From: Desulforamulus hydrothermalis Lam5 = DSM 18033
GTDB lineage: Bacteria > Bacillota > Desulfotomaculia > Desulfotomaculales > Desulfotomaculaceae
NCBI RefSeq assembly: GCF_000315365.1
Contig: NZ_CAOS01000008.1
Coordinates: 186,001-250,000, forward strand
DNA length: 64,000 nt
Reading direction: 5' to 3'
The notes beneath the pieces were generated by a model. That model ran no database searches, was not told the DNA's origin, and saw only the letters and a program-made list of their open reading frames with translations. The position numbers and the translations under genes were made by a program. This document shows, in pieces, positions 16,663 to 25,467 of the stretch. Position 1 is the stretch's first letter. Each line of letters opens with the position of its first letter.

Positions 16663-18399
16663 TTATCCTCTCCCCTTTGTTAAATACTCAATATTCTTTT
16701 CAAGGTATCTTTGTTTAAGGTTACTGTTTAGCAGAAGAATTAACAGTTGTCCGGCACGGCTCATTGCTACATAATTAACGGTATTGGCTTTGTCTCCGTC
16801 TATATCTTTAACACCGCAATAAATTATTACCTTGTTTTCCATTCCTTTAAACCCTTGAGCCGTACTGTATGTTATTTTGTTCTCGGGTAATTCCCCGGCA
16901 TTTTCATGCGTAACTTTCTCAAAATCATAAAAGGTTTTCAAGTCAATAATCATATCTTCAAACCCCTTCTCTGGATATAGCAGCGTGATAGCACCGGGCT
17001 TTACACCTTCGGAAAGAAGTTTTTTAATTATATCCACGAGGATATTTATTTGATCCCTTTCATCGATGAACCAATAATATTGAACCTTTTCCCCGCCCTC
17101 TGTCCGGGTGTTTTCTACGTTAAATCCCGAAACCACCGAAGTTTGGACAGCTATTTGTTTAGTATTTCGACAATTAATGTCCAACCGATAATCTGCCGCT
17201 CCAAACTCCGTAAGCTGTTTTACCAATGTTCGATCAAAGTTTTTATACAATTCTCCTTGATTATTTGAATCATAAAAAATCGCCCATTCCCCTTTTTCCA
17301 GTCCGTCTTTTAAAATGTAGTCCAGGGCCTGGAAATACTCAGAACATAACAGATCCTGTCCTTCATCAATAACCAAACAATCATAAGTCTCCTGAATTTC
17401 ATTTAATGCCCGGATAAAAAATTGAGGATATATTTTTTTGTAAAGCGTATCCCCGTTAAATTGATCGTGGACTTGTAAAAACTGATCCTGTAAACTTGTT
17501 GATAATATTATGTTATAAAAATATTTATGGACAGAATTTGCCGTTATGAGGTGATGGTTTTCCATTCGGTTTGTTTTATAACGTAATTTTCCGCCTAATA
17601 TTTTGTTATAGCAAAGCAGTAAAACCCTTTTATTGTTAAGTGCGGTTCTCCGTACTTTTTCCAAGGCCAAAAGCGTTTTACCGGTACCGGCGGTCCCTCT
17701 GAAAAATACTCTTTTGTTATTCTCCATTCTGTCTAACGCTTTATATTGCTCCTCGGTAAGCTGGATTATTTGTTTCTCTAAACCCTCCAGCTTTTCATTC
17801 AACGGTATGATCAGTTCAAAATCCTTTCTTAGATAACCCGCTAAATAATCTATCTCGGAGTTTGTAAACTTTCTTTTACCGGGCAGTTTATCATTCCAAT
17901 AACCAATCAACCTTTTAAGATATTTCCCAAACGGTTTTAATCTGTCAGAAATATCATATACAATTTGATTATCCCATTCAGGTGATTCAACACTAAATTC
18001 AATGTCCGGAAACAAAACACCGTATCCGAATAAACAATCGTTAAAAGAGTTGCCAAATTCCCGGTTTATGTTTTCCCTTAATGAATATAAAGCCGATGCT
18101 ACCTGTTTGAAAGGGCTTTCTTTTTTTTTCGTTATGAAGCCATACCTGTCGGTAAAAAACCAAAACCCGGCATCACGTTTAACTCGACCCCCTTTGACCT
18201 CAAGGCAAAACAGACCTCCCGAACCGAGTAAAATAAAATCAATTTCTCCTTCAGCTTTAAACATATGCCTGGCTATTCCCAGGGAATGAAGACAAACCCA
18301 ACCGTCAAGACCGGCTTCGTTTTTAATTAATTGAAATATTTTTTTTTCGGCTACACTTTTAATATTTGCATGTGTATAGGGAGGAATCATTCTTACCAC
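16663..18399 (-). CDS. NERD nuclease-domain / UvrD-like helicase in the DISARM operon
   Basis: A 578-residue fusion. Residues about 10-115 form a NERD-type nuclease-related domain with GEIDFILLGSGGLFCLEVKGGRV, whose D..EVK pattern matches the PD-(D/E)XK-like core. A superfamily 1 helicase follows: Walker A FFRGTAGTGKTLLALEK at about 233, VIDEGQDLL at about 345, INCRNTKQ, and the C-terminal STAQGFKGMENKVII ... YVAMSRAGQLL. Start is GTG at 18399 behind GAGGTGA. It lies 21 bases after the DrmE-like gene and directly abuts drmA. No DrmC (phospholipase-D-type) gene is visible, so this protein may supply nuclease activity; that is an inference. Similar NERD-helicases occur in other defence islands. 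Confidence 0.8.
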   Translation of the reverse strand: MVRMIPPYTHANIKSVAEKKIFQLIKNEAGLDGWVCLHSLGIARHMFKAEGEIDFILLGSGGLFCLEVKGGRVKRDAGFWFFTDRYGFITKKKESPFKQVASALYSLRENINREFGNSFNDCLFGYGVLFPDIEFSVESPEWDNQIVYDISDRLKPFGKYLKRLIGYWNDKLPGKRKFTNSEIDYLAGYLRKDFELIIPLNEKLEGLEKQIIQLTEEQYKALDRMENNKRVFFRGTAGTGKTLLALEKVRRTALNNKRVLLLCYNKILGGKLRYKTNRMENHHLITANSVHKYFYNIILSTSLQDQFLQVHDQFNGDTLYKKIYPQFFIRALNEIQETYDCLVIDEGQDLLCSEYFQALDYILKDGLEKGEWAIFYDSNNQGELYKNFDRTLVKQLTEFGAADYRLDINCRNTKQIAVQTSVVSGFNVENTRTEGGEKVQYYWFIDERDQINILVDIIKKLLSEGVKPGAITLLYPEKGFEDMIIDLKTFYDFEKVTHENAGELPENKITYSTAQGFKGMENKVIIYCGVKDIDGDKANTVNYVAMSRAGQLLILLLNSNLKQRYLEKNIEYLTKGRG

Positions 18400-18420
18400 A
18401 AATCGTCACCTCAGCCACGG

Positions 18421-20919
18421 TTATTTGTCTAGCAGCCTGTTAGTTCTGCCGACCGGGACAATAAACTTTTCTTTGGAAATCCTCTTTACCGTTACCGTTT
18501 GGACATATTTGGTAAGGTCATCTGTAATTTTTTGTAACATATCATCTTCCTGATTGATTGAATTTGCCATTAATGAAGATATCACCGACCTGGCTAAATA
18601 TCTTCCAAGCTGTACATGTAAAGCCCTGATTTTTTTACATGCAGTTATTACTTCTTCCGTTTTAACCAATAACTCCTGATGACCGGTCATCAATGTAATT
18701 GCCCTGATTGCATCATCTTCGGGGCCGATACAACTTTCATCATTAATCCATGATTTAATTGTTGCAGTTACCCTGGATACACCGTGTTTTTTAAGAAGTT
18801 TTTGAATATTTTCGTAACTATACCGGGTTTTTGCTTTAAATTCTTGTAATGCGGTTCTCCATAATCCTGATAATAAAACCAATTCTTTAATATGGGGATT
18901 TGATTCTTCAACAGTCTTAACTAATTTTTCAAAAATATCTTCGCTTGAGTCTTTAATAAAAATAAGGTTGTCATTGGTATTTAGCTCTTTTACTTTTTTC
19001 TTAATGACATTTTCCTCTTCTTCACTTAGACACCTACAATTATATCCATCCGTTAAAAACGCTACATATTCTTCTTCAAATTCAACAAAATATGCTTCAG
19101 TAGTCGGGTTTACCTCACCGACTTGTAATTTAGAAGCGGTATTGCTTATATATCCCAAAGAATTCAAAGCGTTGCCAATATATGTATCCATGTCATCTTC
19201 TTCCGCTTGTAGTTCGTGTTTTACATTTTGTCCTGTTAAATTGCAGGAGACTTTTTTTAATTTATTGTTTAATCTTTCTTGGCTTGCTCTAAACCATTTT
19301 TCCTCGAACGGATAGAGTATTAGATACTGCTCATTAGATGACGGATTAAGAAAAATTCTCGTATGCTTCTCTCCAAACCAACCGGAAAAAATAGCCTTAT
19401 TAAAAAAGCTTTTAGTAGTTTTAAATTCGTTTAAAGATATTATTTGAGGTCGACAGTTGAAGCAGTTTGCTTTTAACCATCTTCTTAAAATTTCTTTTTG
19501 GTTATCCTTATTGACAACAATACAATCATTATAATTTAATGTTTTAACCAAATCAGTAAAGGTTCTGTGCTTCGAATGATATTTTGTGTAAAAATTTATA
19601 AGACTCTTTAATCCTTCTATAACAAACCCAAAATCATTAAAGGTTAGCTTATTCACCGCCATAAACATTTCTGTCTTTAATTCTTCCAATTGATTAACTG
19701 TGGTTTGACAAAAAGCATATTGTTCTTCGCTCAGTAATAAAGGCATTGTCCTTAAATATGTTAATAGAGAATAACTCTTACTGATAAAGGGTACTTTAAA
19801 ATCACTTTCAAAATGTGATTTCCTGATTTTTTCCAAACGATGTTTAATATCCTCAATAATGTTTTCTTCTAATGCTTGTGTATTAACAATATGGCATTTT
19901 TGATTTACCAAAGCTTTCAATACCCTACGACTCCTGGTAAAATGATTATTACTGGGAGACGGCTCTGCAAGTGTTAATTTTCCAAGTTCCTCCGGTGTCC
20001 ATGAATGAATCCGAAAATTAAGGGATAAAAAATATCCTATATCATCAAAATCAATATCACTTATATCTCCTAGTACAATGATATTATTTAATCTTTTCTG
20101 TAATTCCCTGAGTGAAGTAAAATGACCTTTCAATTTTTGAGTTTTATAAATAACAACCGATTTAATATCAGGGTCATTTTGAATCATTTCTATGGCATTT
20201 CCCATACTCGCTGTAAAACAAACCACAGGCATTCTTTGTAAAGGATCAGAACCTATTCTTTCGAATTCATCCTTTTTATTATAATAACCGGCCGGCAAAA
20301 TATTGGTAAAAGGAATATTACCAAAACAAATATTAGTTAGGTTATTACAGACAGCATGTTTGTCACAAACAATAAGAGTTTTTGACTTAACTACAGGAGG
20401 TAATTCTGTTTCATCCAAATTCAATAACTCACATAGATAATCTTTAGCTTTGGCAACCTTGGGATTTGGGCGATGTATATATTTATTCACCCTTTTAGCT
20501 TTACCTTCATATTTATTTAACCTCCAAGCCCTTTCAAACGGGATGTAGATAACAGTATCTTTAAATCTGATTTTTAATTTTTGTTCTGATATTCCTAAAA
20601 ATTCTCCTAAGCAGCCGTCCAGTTTAACTTTATCACCTGTCTTTAGATATTCAGTTACATTTCTTGAAGCTTCCTTTATATCTTTTATATCTTTTTTTAA
20701 CATAATAAGAGGAACCACAACTGATGCTATCAACATAAGGGAAACACCGGTTGAATGTAATATTAATTGATAAACCGGTTCATTAAACAATGCAAATCTA
20801 GAAAATAAATAAGAATTTGCCTTGTCATATTCATCAAATTTATGCTTATATCTGTCAAATGTTAAATCAAGTTTTTCTAAAAAAGCCAATTCATTAAATA
20901 CCTCATGTCCTGGGAACAT
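18421..20919 (-). CDS. drmE: DrmE-like large protein, first gene of the DISARM operon
   Basis: An 832-residue protein starting at ATG 20919. A predicted membrane segment (about residues 52-73, SLMLIASVVVPLIML) follows a helical N-terminus, then a small beta domain (GDKVKLDGCLGEFLG ... IYIPFERAWRL), an alpha/beta region with KTLIVCDKH and SVVIYKTQKLKGHF resembling a nucleotide-binding or helicase-like fold without a Walker A motif, and a long helical C-terminus. Class 2 DISARM is defined by drmE beside drmA, drmB and drmMII. Size, position and lack of a recognised catalytic motif fit DrmE, whose biochemical role is unknown. The name rests mainly on context. It begins the minus-strand operon, so the operon promoter should lie in 20920-21065. 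Confidence 0.6.
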   Translation of the reverse strand: MFPGHEVFNELAFLEKLDLTFDRYKHKFDEYDKANSYLFSRFALFNEPVYQLILHSTGVSLMLIASVVVPLIMLKKDIKDIKEASRNVTEYLKTGDKVKLDGCLGEFLGISEQKLKIRFKDTVIYIPFERAWRLNKYEGKAKRVNKYIHRPNPKVAKAKDYLCELLNLDETELPPVVKSKTLIVCDKHAVCNNLTNICFGNIPFTNILPAGYYNKKDEFERIGSDPLQRMPVVCFTASMGNAIEMIQNDPDIKSVVIYKTQKLKGHFTSLRELQKRLNNIIVLGDISDIDFDDIGYFLSLNFRIHSWTPEELGKLTLAEPSPSNNHFTRSRRVLKALVNQKCHIVNTQALEENIIEDIKHRLEKIRKSHFESDFKVPFISKSYSLLTYLRTMPLLLSEEQYAFCQTTVNQLEELKTEMFMAVNKLTFNDFGFVIEGLKSLINFYTKYHSKHRTFTDLVKTLNYNDCIVVNKDNQKEILRRWLKANCFNCRPQIISLNEFKTTKSFFNKAIFSGWFGEKHTRIFLNPSSNEQYLILYPFEEKWFRASQERLNNKLKKVSCNLTGQNVKHELQAEEDDMDTYIGNALNSLGYISNTASKLQVGEVNPTTEAYFVEFEEEYVAFLTDGYNCRCLSEEEENVIKKKVKELNTNDNLIFIKDSSEDIFEKLVKTVEESNPHIKELVLLSGLWRTALQEFKAKTRYSYENIQKLLKKHGVSRVTATIKSWINDESCIGPEDDAIRAITLMTGHQELLVKTEEVITACKKIRALHVQLGRYLARSVISSLMANSINQEDDMLQKITDDLTKYVQTVTVKRISKEKFIVPVGRTNRLLDK

Positions 20920-21065
20920 TGTATCTCCCCTTATTAAAAAATTGCATCAGTTAAAATCAAATTGTTAAATATTGTAAATTTTTTGTTTTTATATTGTTTT
21001 ATTCTTTTATTTTACAATAAATCCTTTTTATTACTTTATTTCATTTTGCATCAGATAAAAAAATA
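20920..21065 (-). promoter_or_regulatory. AT-rich upstream region of the DISARM operon
   Basis: About 146 very AT-rich bases precede the DrmE-like ATG; the minus strand has a candidate ribosome site (AAGGGGAGA) just upstream of the start. Several TTGnnn and TAtAAT-like words occur, but none is distinctive enough to name a single promoter. No operator palindrome was recognised. Confidence 0.4.
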
Positions 21066-21122
21066 ATGACCACATAGCCTTTATGAGGCCAATGTGGTCA
21101 TATTCATGCCCAATATGGTTAC
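21066..21122. repeat. Right flanking hairpin repeat of the defence island
   Basis: ATGACCACAT (21066-21075) pairs with ATGTGGTCAT (21092-21101) around an inner GCCT/AGGC stem, and a third partial arm (AATATGGTTA) follows. The order and orientation match the copy at 9225-9280, with substitutions in the loop and third arm. It also lies just after groEL on that gene's strand and may act as its terminator. Confidence 0.75.
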
Positions 21123-21147
21123 AATACGCTCCTATACAAATCCTGCC

Positions 21148-22770
<1,623 letters not shown>

Positions 22771-22825
22771 TCACGACCTCCTTTGATATCAGAACTAATA
22801 ACGGATAAAAATTTTAGGTGTTAAT

Positions 22826-23110
22826 TTATTCAATGACGGCAAGAATATCCATTTCGCGCAGAATTAAATATTCTTCTTCATCAATCTTAACTTCATTTCC
22901 GGCATACTTGGAGAAAAACACCTTGTCGCCAACTTTCAGGTCGATCGCGGCACGCTGACCGTTTTCCAGCAGACGGCCGGGACCTACAGCGATAACTTCA
23001 CCCTGTTGGGGCTTCTCCTTGGCAGTATCCGGCAGAACAATGCCACTCTTGGTCTTTTCTTCCTGGGGCAGCGCCTTAACAACTACCCTGTCGCCTAATG
23101 GTTTAATCAC
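22826..23110 (-). CDS. groES: Co-chaperonin GroES
   Basis: A 94-residue protein starting with GTG at 23110 behind AAAGGAGGG. It reads [26 protein letters not shown], with the mobile loop that contacts GroEL, then [25 protein letters not shown] and [15 protein letters not shown]. It caps the GroEL ring. It is the first gene of the groESL operon, 54 bases downstream of the CIRCE operator, which implies control by the HrcA repressor under heat stress. Confidence 0.98.
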   Translation of the reverse strand: MIKPLGDRVVVKALPQEEKTKSGIVLPDTAKEKPQQGEVIAVGPGRLLENGQRAAIDLKVGDKVFFSKYAGNEVKIDEEEYLILREMDILAVIE

Positions 23111-23164
23111 AAAAAACCCTCCTTTTAAATATATTAAGGTTTTTTAATATACGTGGCTGGTTTG

Positions 23165-23191
23165 TTAGCACTCATTAATATTGAGTGCTAA
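23165..23191 (-). promoter_or_regulatory. CIRCE operator (HrcA binding site)
   Basis: TTAGCACTC, nine bases, then GAGTGCTAA: a perfect CIRCE inverted repeat upstream of groES. HrcA binding here represses groESL in the absence of heat stress. Confidence 0.97.
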
Positions 23192-23203
23192 CACCCAGTA
23201 AAT

Positions 23204-23232
23204 ATAATACAGAACAAGAAAATTAAAAGCAA
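23204..23232 (-). promoter_or_regulatory. Sigma-A type promoter of groESL
   Basis: On the minus strand TTGCTT (23232-23227) and TATTAT (23209-23204) are spaced by 17 bases. The -10 box lies just upstream of CIRCE, so transcription would start close to the operator. Confidence 0.7.
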
Positions 23233-23512
23233 ACACCCGGGCAACAGAATATAACGGTTTAACTGTGCCAAAATCCAAATTAAGGGTATTTATCTTTTAA
23301 TTTCTCCTTCTACATTACATTTACAGGGTTTGTTAAATTGTCTGCCACCCAATCATTATTGTTGCCATTTTGCTGGATTTTTTATGCAACAAAAATTAAA
23401 TTTTCCTAAAAATTTCGGTCGTGGGCCCAGACAAATTAGGCCGGAAAGTCCCGTAGATACGGCTCCGCCGGCAAACTAAACAAATCTTCGGGCTGTCGGC
23501 AACAAACTTATA
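23233..23512. other. Gap between groESL promoter and the mogA-like gene, with a GC-rich structured stretch
   Basis: No gene is seen here. At about 23431-23470 nested complementary segments (GCCGG with CCGGC outside, CCGT with ACGG inside) could fold into a stable hairpin between AT-rich flanks. I could not match it to a known riboswitch or terminator. A second GTCGGCAACAAAC block lies near 23493. Confidence 0.35.
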
Positions 23513-24001
23513 TTAGGGCTGACCGCACTCGCCGCCTCTGCCGCTGAGTATTTCCAGGCCATGGGGCAGCACCGGCAACACCACCGCCAGGCATTCTCTG
23601 ACACCTTTTACGCTGCCAGGCAAGTTGATAATTAAGGTGCTTCCCCTGATGCCGCTTACCGCCCGGGATAACATGGCCTTAGGGGTTTTCGCCAGGCTGG
23701 CCGCCCGGATAGCTTCGGCAATGCCCGGCACCTGGCGGTCAATTACCGCCAGGGTGGCTTCGGGAGTATGATCCCTCGGCCCCAGGCCGGTACCGCCGGT
23801 GGTAAGAACCAGGTCTAACCGGTGGACGTCGGCAAATTCAATTAGTGTATCTTGAATGATTTGCGGGTCATCCGGCACCAGGCGGTATTGCTCCACCGTA
23901 CCAAGAGATGCTGCCATTTCCCGGATAACAGCCCCGCTGGTGTCTTCCCGCAATCCCTGGGAACCTTTGTCACTCATGGTTATAATTCCGATTTTATACA
24001 T
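23513..24001 (-). CDS. mog: Molybdopterin adenylyltransferase family protein (MogA/MoaB type)
   Basis: A 162-residue protein of the MoCF-binding family: IGIITMSDKGSQGLREDTSG at the start, VPDD, LVLTTGGTGLGPRDHTPEAT with the conserved GGTG and D, and INLPGSVKGVRECL near the end. The family adenylates molybdopterin with ATP before molybdate insertion by MoeA. ATG at 24001 is six bases from GAGGTG; a GTG at 24010 overlaps that site and is less likely. It is divergent from fdhD, and moeA-type genes lie just beyond. Because several paralogues share this fold, the MogA versus MoaB name is uncertain. Confidence 0.85.
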   Translation of the reverse strand: MYKIGIITMSDKGSQGLREDTSGAVIREMAASLGTVEQYRLVPDDPQIIQDTLIEFADVHRLDLVLTTGGTGLGPRDHTPEATLAVIDRQVPGIAEAIRAASLAKTPKAMLSRAVSGIRGSTLIINLPGSVKGVRECLAVVLPVLPHGLEILSGRGGECGQP

Positions 24002-24029
24002 CTTTTTCACCTCTTGACTTGATCAAATC

Positions 24030-24058
24030 TTCACATGACAGATTGGCTGGGTTACAAT
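24030..24058 (+). promoter_or_regulatory. Predicted sigma-A promoter of fdhD
   Basis: TTCACA (24030-24035) and TACAAT (24053-24058) are 17 bases apart, 38 bases before the fdhD ATG and its AGGGGGTTG ribosome site. Confidence 0.5.
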
Positions 24059-24095
24059 ATAGTAAAGTTCAGGGCGTTTGACAGGGGGTTGAAAG

Positions 24096-24884
24096 ATGGT
24101 TTGGCAAATTAACAAAGCAACTCAAAAGATCGTTCGCATTAAGGGCGATAAAGCTTTTGTTACAGAAGATGTGGTGGCCCGGGAAGTACCCGTTACTCTG
24201 TTTCTTAACGGCAAAGAATTTGTCACAATGGTTTGCTCCCCCCAGGCTTTAGAAGAATTGGCCGTCGGCTTTTTATGCTCAGAAGGTTTGCTGCAGTCAC
24301 CGGAAGAGCTTGAAAGCATTACCGTTGATGAGGAAAAGGGCCTGATCACCGTCCAGGCCCCCGGCTGCGATGCCGAGTCCAAATTTCTCAAAAGAAATAT
24401 CACTTCCTGCTGCGGCCGGGGCCGTCCGGTGTTTTATTTTGTCAATGATGCCAAAAGCATGAATAAAGTAACCGGCGTCCTGCTGGTAACCCCCGGACAG
24501 GTATGGGATTTATCCGACCGGTTGGAGCAAATGTCCGTGCTGTTTAAAGAAACCGGCGGCGTGCACAACGCTGCCCTGTGCGCCCCCACCGAAGTAATTT
24601 TGTTTTATGAAGACGTAGGGCGTCACAATGCGGTAGATAAAATCTTTGGCCGGGCTTTTTTAAACCGCATCCCCCTGCATGATAAAATATTGGTTTTCAG
24701 CGGCCGGGTTTCTGCGGAAATTGTTATTAAAGCAGGCAAGATGGGCCTGCCTGTCATCGTATCCCGCTCCGCCCCCACCGACCTGGGCCTGGCCATGGCA
24801 GAAAAGCTGGGCATCACAGTGGTTGGATTTGCTAAAAGCGAGCGTATGAATGTGTATACTTATCCTGCCAGAATCCTGGGTTAA
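24096..24884 (+). CDS. fdhD: Formate dehydrogenase accessory sulfurtransferase FdhD
   Basis: A 262-residue FdhD protein. The family carries sulfur from the IscS desulfurase to the molybdenum/tungsten bis-MGD cofactor of formate dehydrogenase, which needs it for activity. Visible marks are EVPVTLFLNGKEFVTMVCSP, EELAVGFLCSEGLL, the sulfur-transferring Cys pair in NITSCCGRG, TGGVHNAALC, EDVGRHNAVDKI and VSRSAPTDLGLAMAEKLG. No formate dehydrogenase subunit is in the window, but molybdopterin genes surround it. The gene is followed by a hairpin and then by a repeat element. Confidence 0.95.
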   Translation: MVWQINKATQKIVRIKGDKAFVTEDVVAREVPVTLFLNGKEFVTMVCSPQALEELAVGFLCSEGLLQSPEELESITVDEEKGLITVQAPGCDAESKFLKRNITSCCGRGRPVFYFVNDAKSMNKVTGVLLVTPGQVWDLSDRLEQMSVLFKETGGVHNAALCAPTEVILFYEDVGRHNAVDKIFGRAFLNRIPLHDKILVFSGRVSAEIVIKAGKMGLPVIVSRSAPTDLGLAMAEKLGITVVGFAKSERMNVYTYPARILG

Positions 24885-24906
24885 ACTCAGGTACCGGTTA
24901 CCTGAG

Positions 24907-25056
24907 CAGAGTATCGACAAACATTAACTGTGGTTTTTTGATCCCCTTTAGCCCCGGTCTACGCACCGACAGCACGATGATTCGCTATGACCGGTGCTGC
25001 GATAAGTGGCCGGCAGGGGATCACCAAACCACCTTGACTTTACTTTGTCAGACCTG
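24907..25056. mobile_element. Palindromic miniature element, copy A, between two related hairpins
   Basis: The 150-base element begins CAGAGTATCGACAAAC and ends with TTTGTCAGACCTG. Inside, a GGTTTTTTGATCCCC arm faces a GGGGATCACCAAACC arm. The hairpin ACTCAGGTACCGGTTACCTG just before (24885-24906) and ACTCAAGTGCCGGGCACCGA just after (25057-25078) resemble each other in the same orientation, as expected for a diverged target duplication. It lies between fdhD and the convergent ModE-like gene. It is the most divergent copy in the window. Confidence 0.65.
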
Positions 25057-25080
25057 ACTCAAGTGCCGGGCACCGAGTCA

Positions 25081-25464
25081 TCAAGTTGCTCTGAAGCTGT
25101 CCTGGAAAATTTCCGCCAGCGCCTGTTCTAACCTGCTGCGGAAAACACCGTAGCATGCCAGCAGCCGGTTGCCGTCCGTCGTTAGGGTGGCCCCGCCGCC
25201 GGCATCTCCCCCCACCTGGGTTTCTACCAGTTTAATGCCCCAGTTTTTCTCAGCAGTTTTAATTTTACCCCAGGCAGCCCGGTAGGACATACCCATGCTG
25301 CGGGCTGCCTGGGAAATGGAACCATATTCTTTAACATTCATTAACAGGTAATAAAGGCCATCCCCAAAATTGGTGCCGCCGCTCTCCAGCCAAACTTTAC
25401 ATCCCGGCTGGAACAGCTCTGCCAGGGGACGGCTTTTTTTTTCGCCATCCGTTCGTTTACTCAT
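25081..25464 (-). CDS. ModE-like winged helix-turn-helix regulator
   Basis: A 127-residue protein with a LysR-type winged HTH: DGLYYLLMNVKEYGSISQAARSMGMSYRAAWGKIKTAEKNWGIKLVETQVGG. This matches the N-terminal DNA-binding domain of ModE; the molybdate-binding MOP domains are absent. ModE-like proteins sense molybdate and control molybdenum uptake or cofactor genes. It follows the MoeA-PBP fusion by 3 bases in one operon, so it probably controls this cofactor block. Because it has no ligand domain of its own, it may read another protein's signal or act constitutively; this is inference. Confidence 0.8.
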   Translation of the reverse strand: MSKRTDGEKKSRPLAELFQPGCKVWLESGGTNFGDGLYYLLMNVKEYGSISQAARSMGMSYRAAWGKIKTAEKNWGIKLVETQVGGDAGGGATLTTDGNRLLACYGVFRSRLEQALAEIFQDSFRAT

Positions 25465-25467
25465 CCG

